Source: CAYGDT01 sp964348745 (lineage in GTDB: Bacteria > Patescibacteriota > Gracilibacteria > Peribacterales > Peribacteraceae). Taken from it: 20,898 nucleotides of DNA. Where the stretch lies: NCBI GenBank assembly GCA_964348745.1, contig CAYGDT010000014.1:1-20898 (forward strand), in the 5' to 3' direction. The stretch's first letter is position 1. Every line of letters begins with the position of its first letter. A program made the position numbers and the translations under genes. The notes under the pieces are model-generated. The model was not told the origin of the DNA. It did no database searches and saw nothing but the letters and a program-made list of their open reading frames with translations. Shown here piece by piece: positions 20,289-20,898 of this stretch.

Positions 20289-20898
20289 ATGGCATCGCAT
20301 CCGCGAAAATTCATCGTGCAACCGACCGAGGAAGATCTGAAACATTTGCCCGAACACGTACGACATTTAATCAAGAAAGGGAGAGAACAGCGGTATGTCA
20401 CGCATCAGGAAATTATGGCCGTCGTGCCGAATGCGGAAGAAAATGTCGAACTGCTCGATGAAGTGTATTCGCTGCTCGTTGACCTCGGCATCCAGGTGAT
20501 CGATGTGAAAGATGCGCTGATCTGGGAGAAGAAGCAGAAGGGTGGATTGCAGATTCCCGAACCGACGGAAGATCTCTCGGATATTGCAAGTGCCGAAGAG
20601 GACGACGATGTCGATCTGGATTCCGATGCGGATTCCGACGAAGACGAGGATTCCACTGTCACGCAGATGGACAAAGAGGAAGATATTATGGATGTGGTCG
20701 CTACTGCCGGTATAGCAATGGATAAAGACCGCGAAGTTTCCGACGAGGAACGCGGACGCAGAAAGCGCGAACGCGAGGTGGACCTGCTCGAAATCAGCAA
20801 CGACTCGGTGCGTATGTACTTAAGTGAAATCGGTCGCGTTCCGCTCATCGATGCGAAGAAGGAGGTGTTCGGCGAGCTCGACCGGGTGTGCCCGCCGA
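20289..20898 (+). CDS. rpoD: Primary sigma factor RpoD, N-terminal part (partial)
   Basis: The reading frame is open to the right edge (203 residues). Residues 1-75 fit sigma70 region 1.1 (LIKKGREQRYVTHQEIM, then LLDEVYSLLVDLGIQV). Next come a strongly acidic linker (about 103-132, runs of Asp/Glu/Ser), a basic stretch (RGRRKREREVDLL) and the start of region 1.2 with NDSVRMYLSEIGRVPLIDA at 171-189. Presence of region 1.1 marks a group 1 sigma factor. From about residue 193 the sequence (VFGELDRVCPP) no longer follows the expected region 1.2 pattern, and the last 37 bases are 73% GC; this may be a sequence or assembly error at the contig end. It lies downstream of dnaG. Confidence 0.88.
   Translation, partial: MASHPRKFIVQPTEEDLKHLPEHVRHLIKKGREQRYVTHQEIMAVVPNAEENVELLDEVYSLLVDLGIQVIDVKDALIWEKKQKGGLQIPEPTEDLSDIASAEEDDDVDLDSDADSDEDEDSTVTQMDKEEDIMDVVATAGIAMDKDREVSDEERGRRKREREVDLLEISNDSVRMYLSEIGRVPLIDAKKEVFGELDRVCPP

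Noticed and set aside
20405..20848. Serine-rich minus-strand open frame
   Set aside because: It mirrors the acidic linker of RpoD; Asp/Glu codons read backwards give Ser/Arg-rich sequence.

Overview
The window is a dense 20.9 kb stretch of bacterial chromosome with housekeeping genes on both strands, standard genetic code (TAA, TAG and TGA all end genes cleanly), and no rRNA, tRNA or CRISPR array that I can see. A VirB2-like pilin gene, a PKD-domain membrane protein, a TraG/VirD4-like ATPase without a conjugation operon, a stand-alone four-helix-bundle (23S-intervening-sequence type) protein and almost no Shine-Dalgarno sequences together suggest a Candidate Phyla Radiation (Patescibacteria) genome. 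A Peregrinibacteria/Peribacteria-like lineage with mid-50s or lower GC is my best guess; it is an inference, not a proof.

Layout. 1-2359 (minus): pilin-like protein followed by a PKD/proline-rich membrane protein that runs off the left edge. 2410-3405 (plus): M24 aminopeptidase. 3435-4726: a more AT-rich island with divergent HIT and arginine deiminase-family genes. 4801-7305 (plus): two secreted cell-wall proteins (3D domain plus three peptidoglycan-binding repeats; SLH-like plus RlpA). 7305-7347: G-quadruplex-type repeat. 7432-10041: membrane ATPase of the type IV secretion coupling family. 10076-10161: paired REP-like palindromes. 10236-11660: YbaB and MltG. 11661-12009: 9-bp tandem repeat and a 66-residue secreted peptide. 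12055-12699: LOG-family protein. 12717-13362: four-helix-bundle gene between inverted arrays of a GTGGATA-type simple repeat. 13338-14672 (minus): Der GTPase. 14780-17182: LeuRS. 17220-18397: two unrecognised AT-rich genes. 18457-20223: DnaG. 20289-right edge: start of the primary sigma factor.

How the genes fit together. Three proteins (3D/PG-binding, RlpA, MltG) act on peptidoglycan outside the membrane. The pilin, the PKD protein and the TraG-like ATPase could form part of a pilus or secretion machine, but they are not adjacent. Der, LeuRS, DnaG, RpoD and YbaB are core information-processing functions; dnaG-rpoD keeps the classical macromolecular-synthesis order, although each gene has its own promoter-like sequence.

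The most striking global signal is promoter geometry. About eleven start codons lie only 6 to 11 nt downstream of a -10 hexamer, often with a -35 box 16-17 bp further up, which predicts leaderless mRNAs. The second signal is that most gaps between genes hold a different short-period repeat that begins at or just after a stop codon. In one case (der) the repeat supplies the last codons of the protein.
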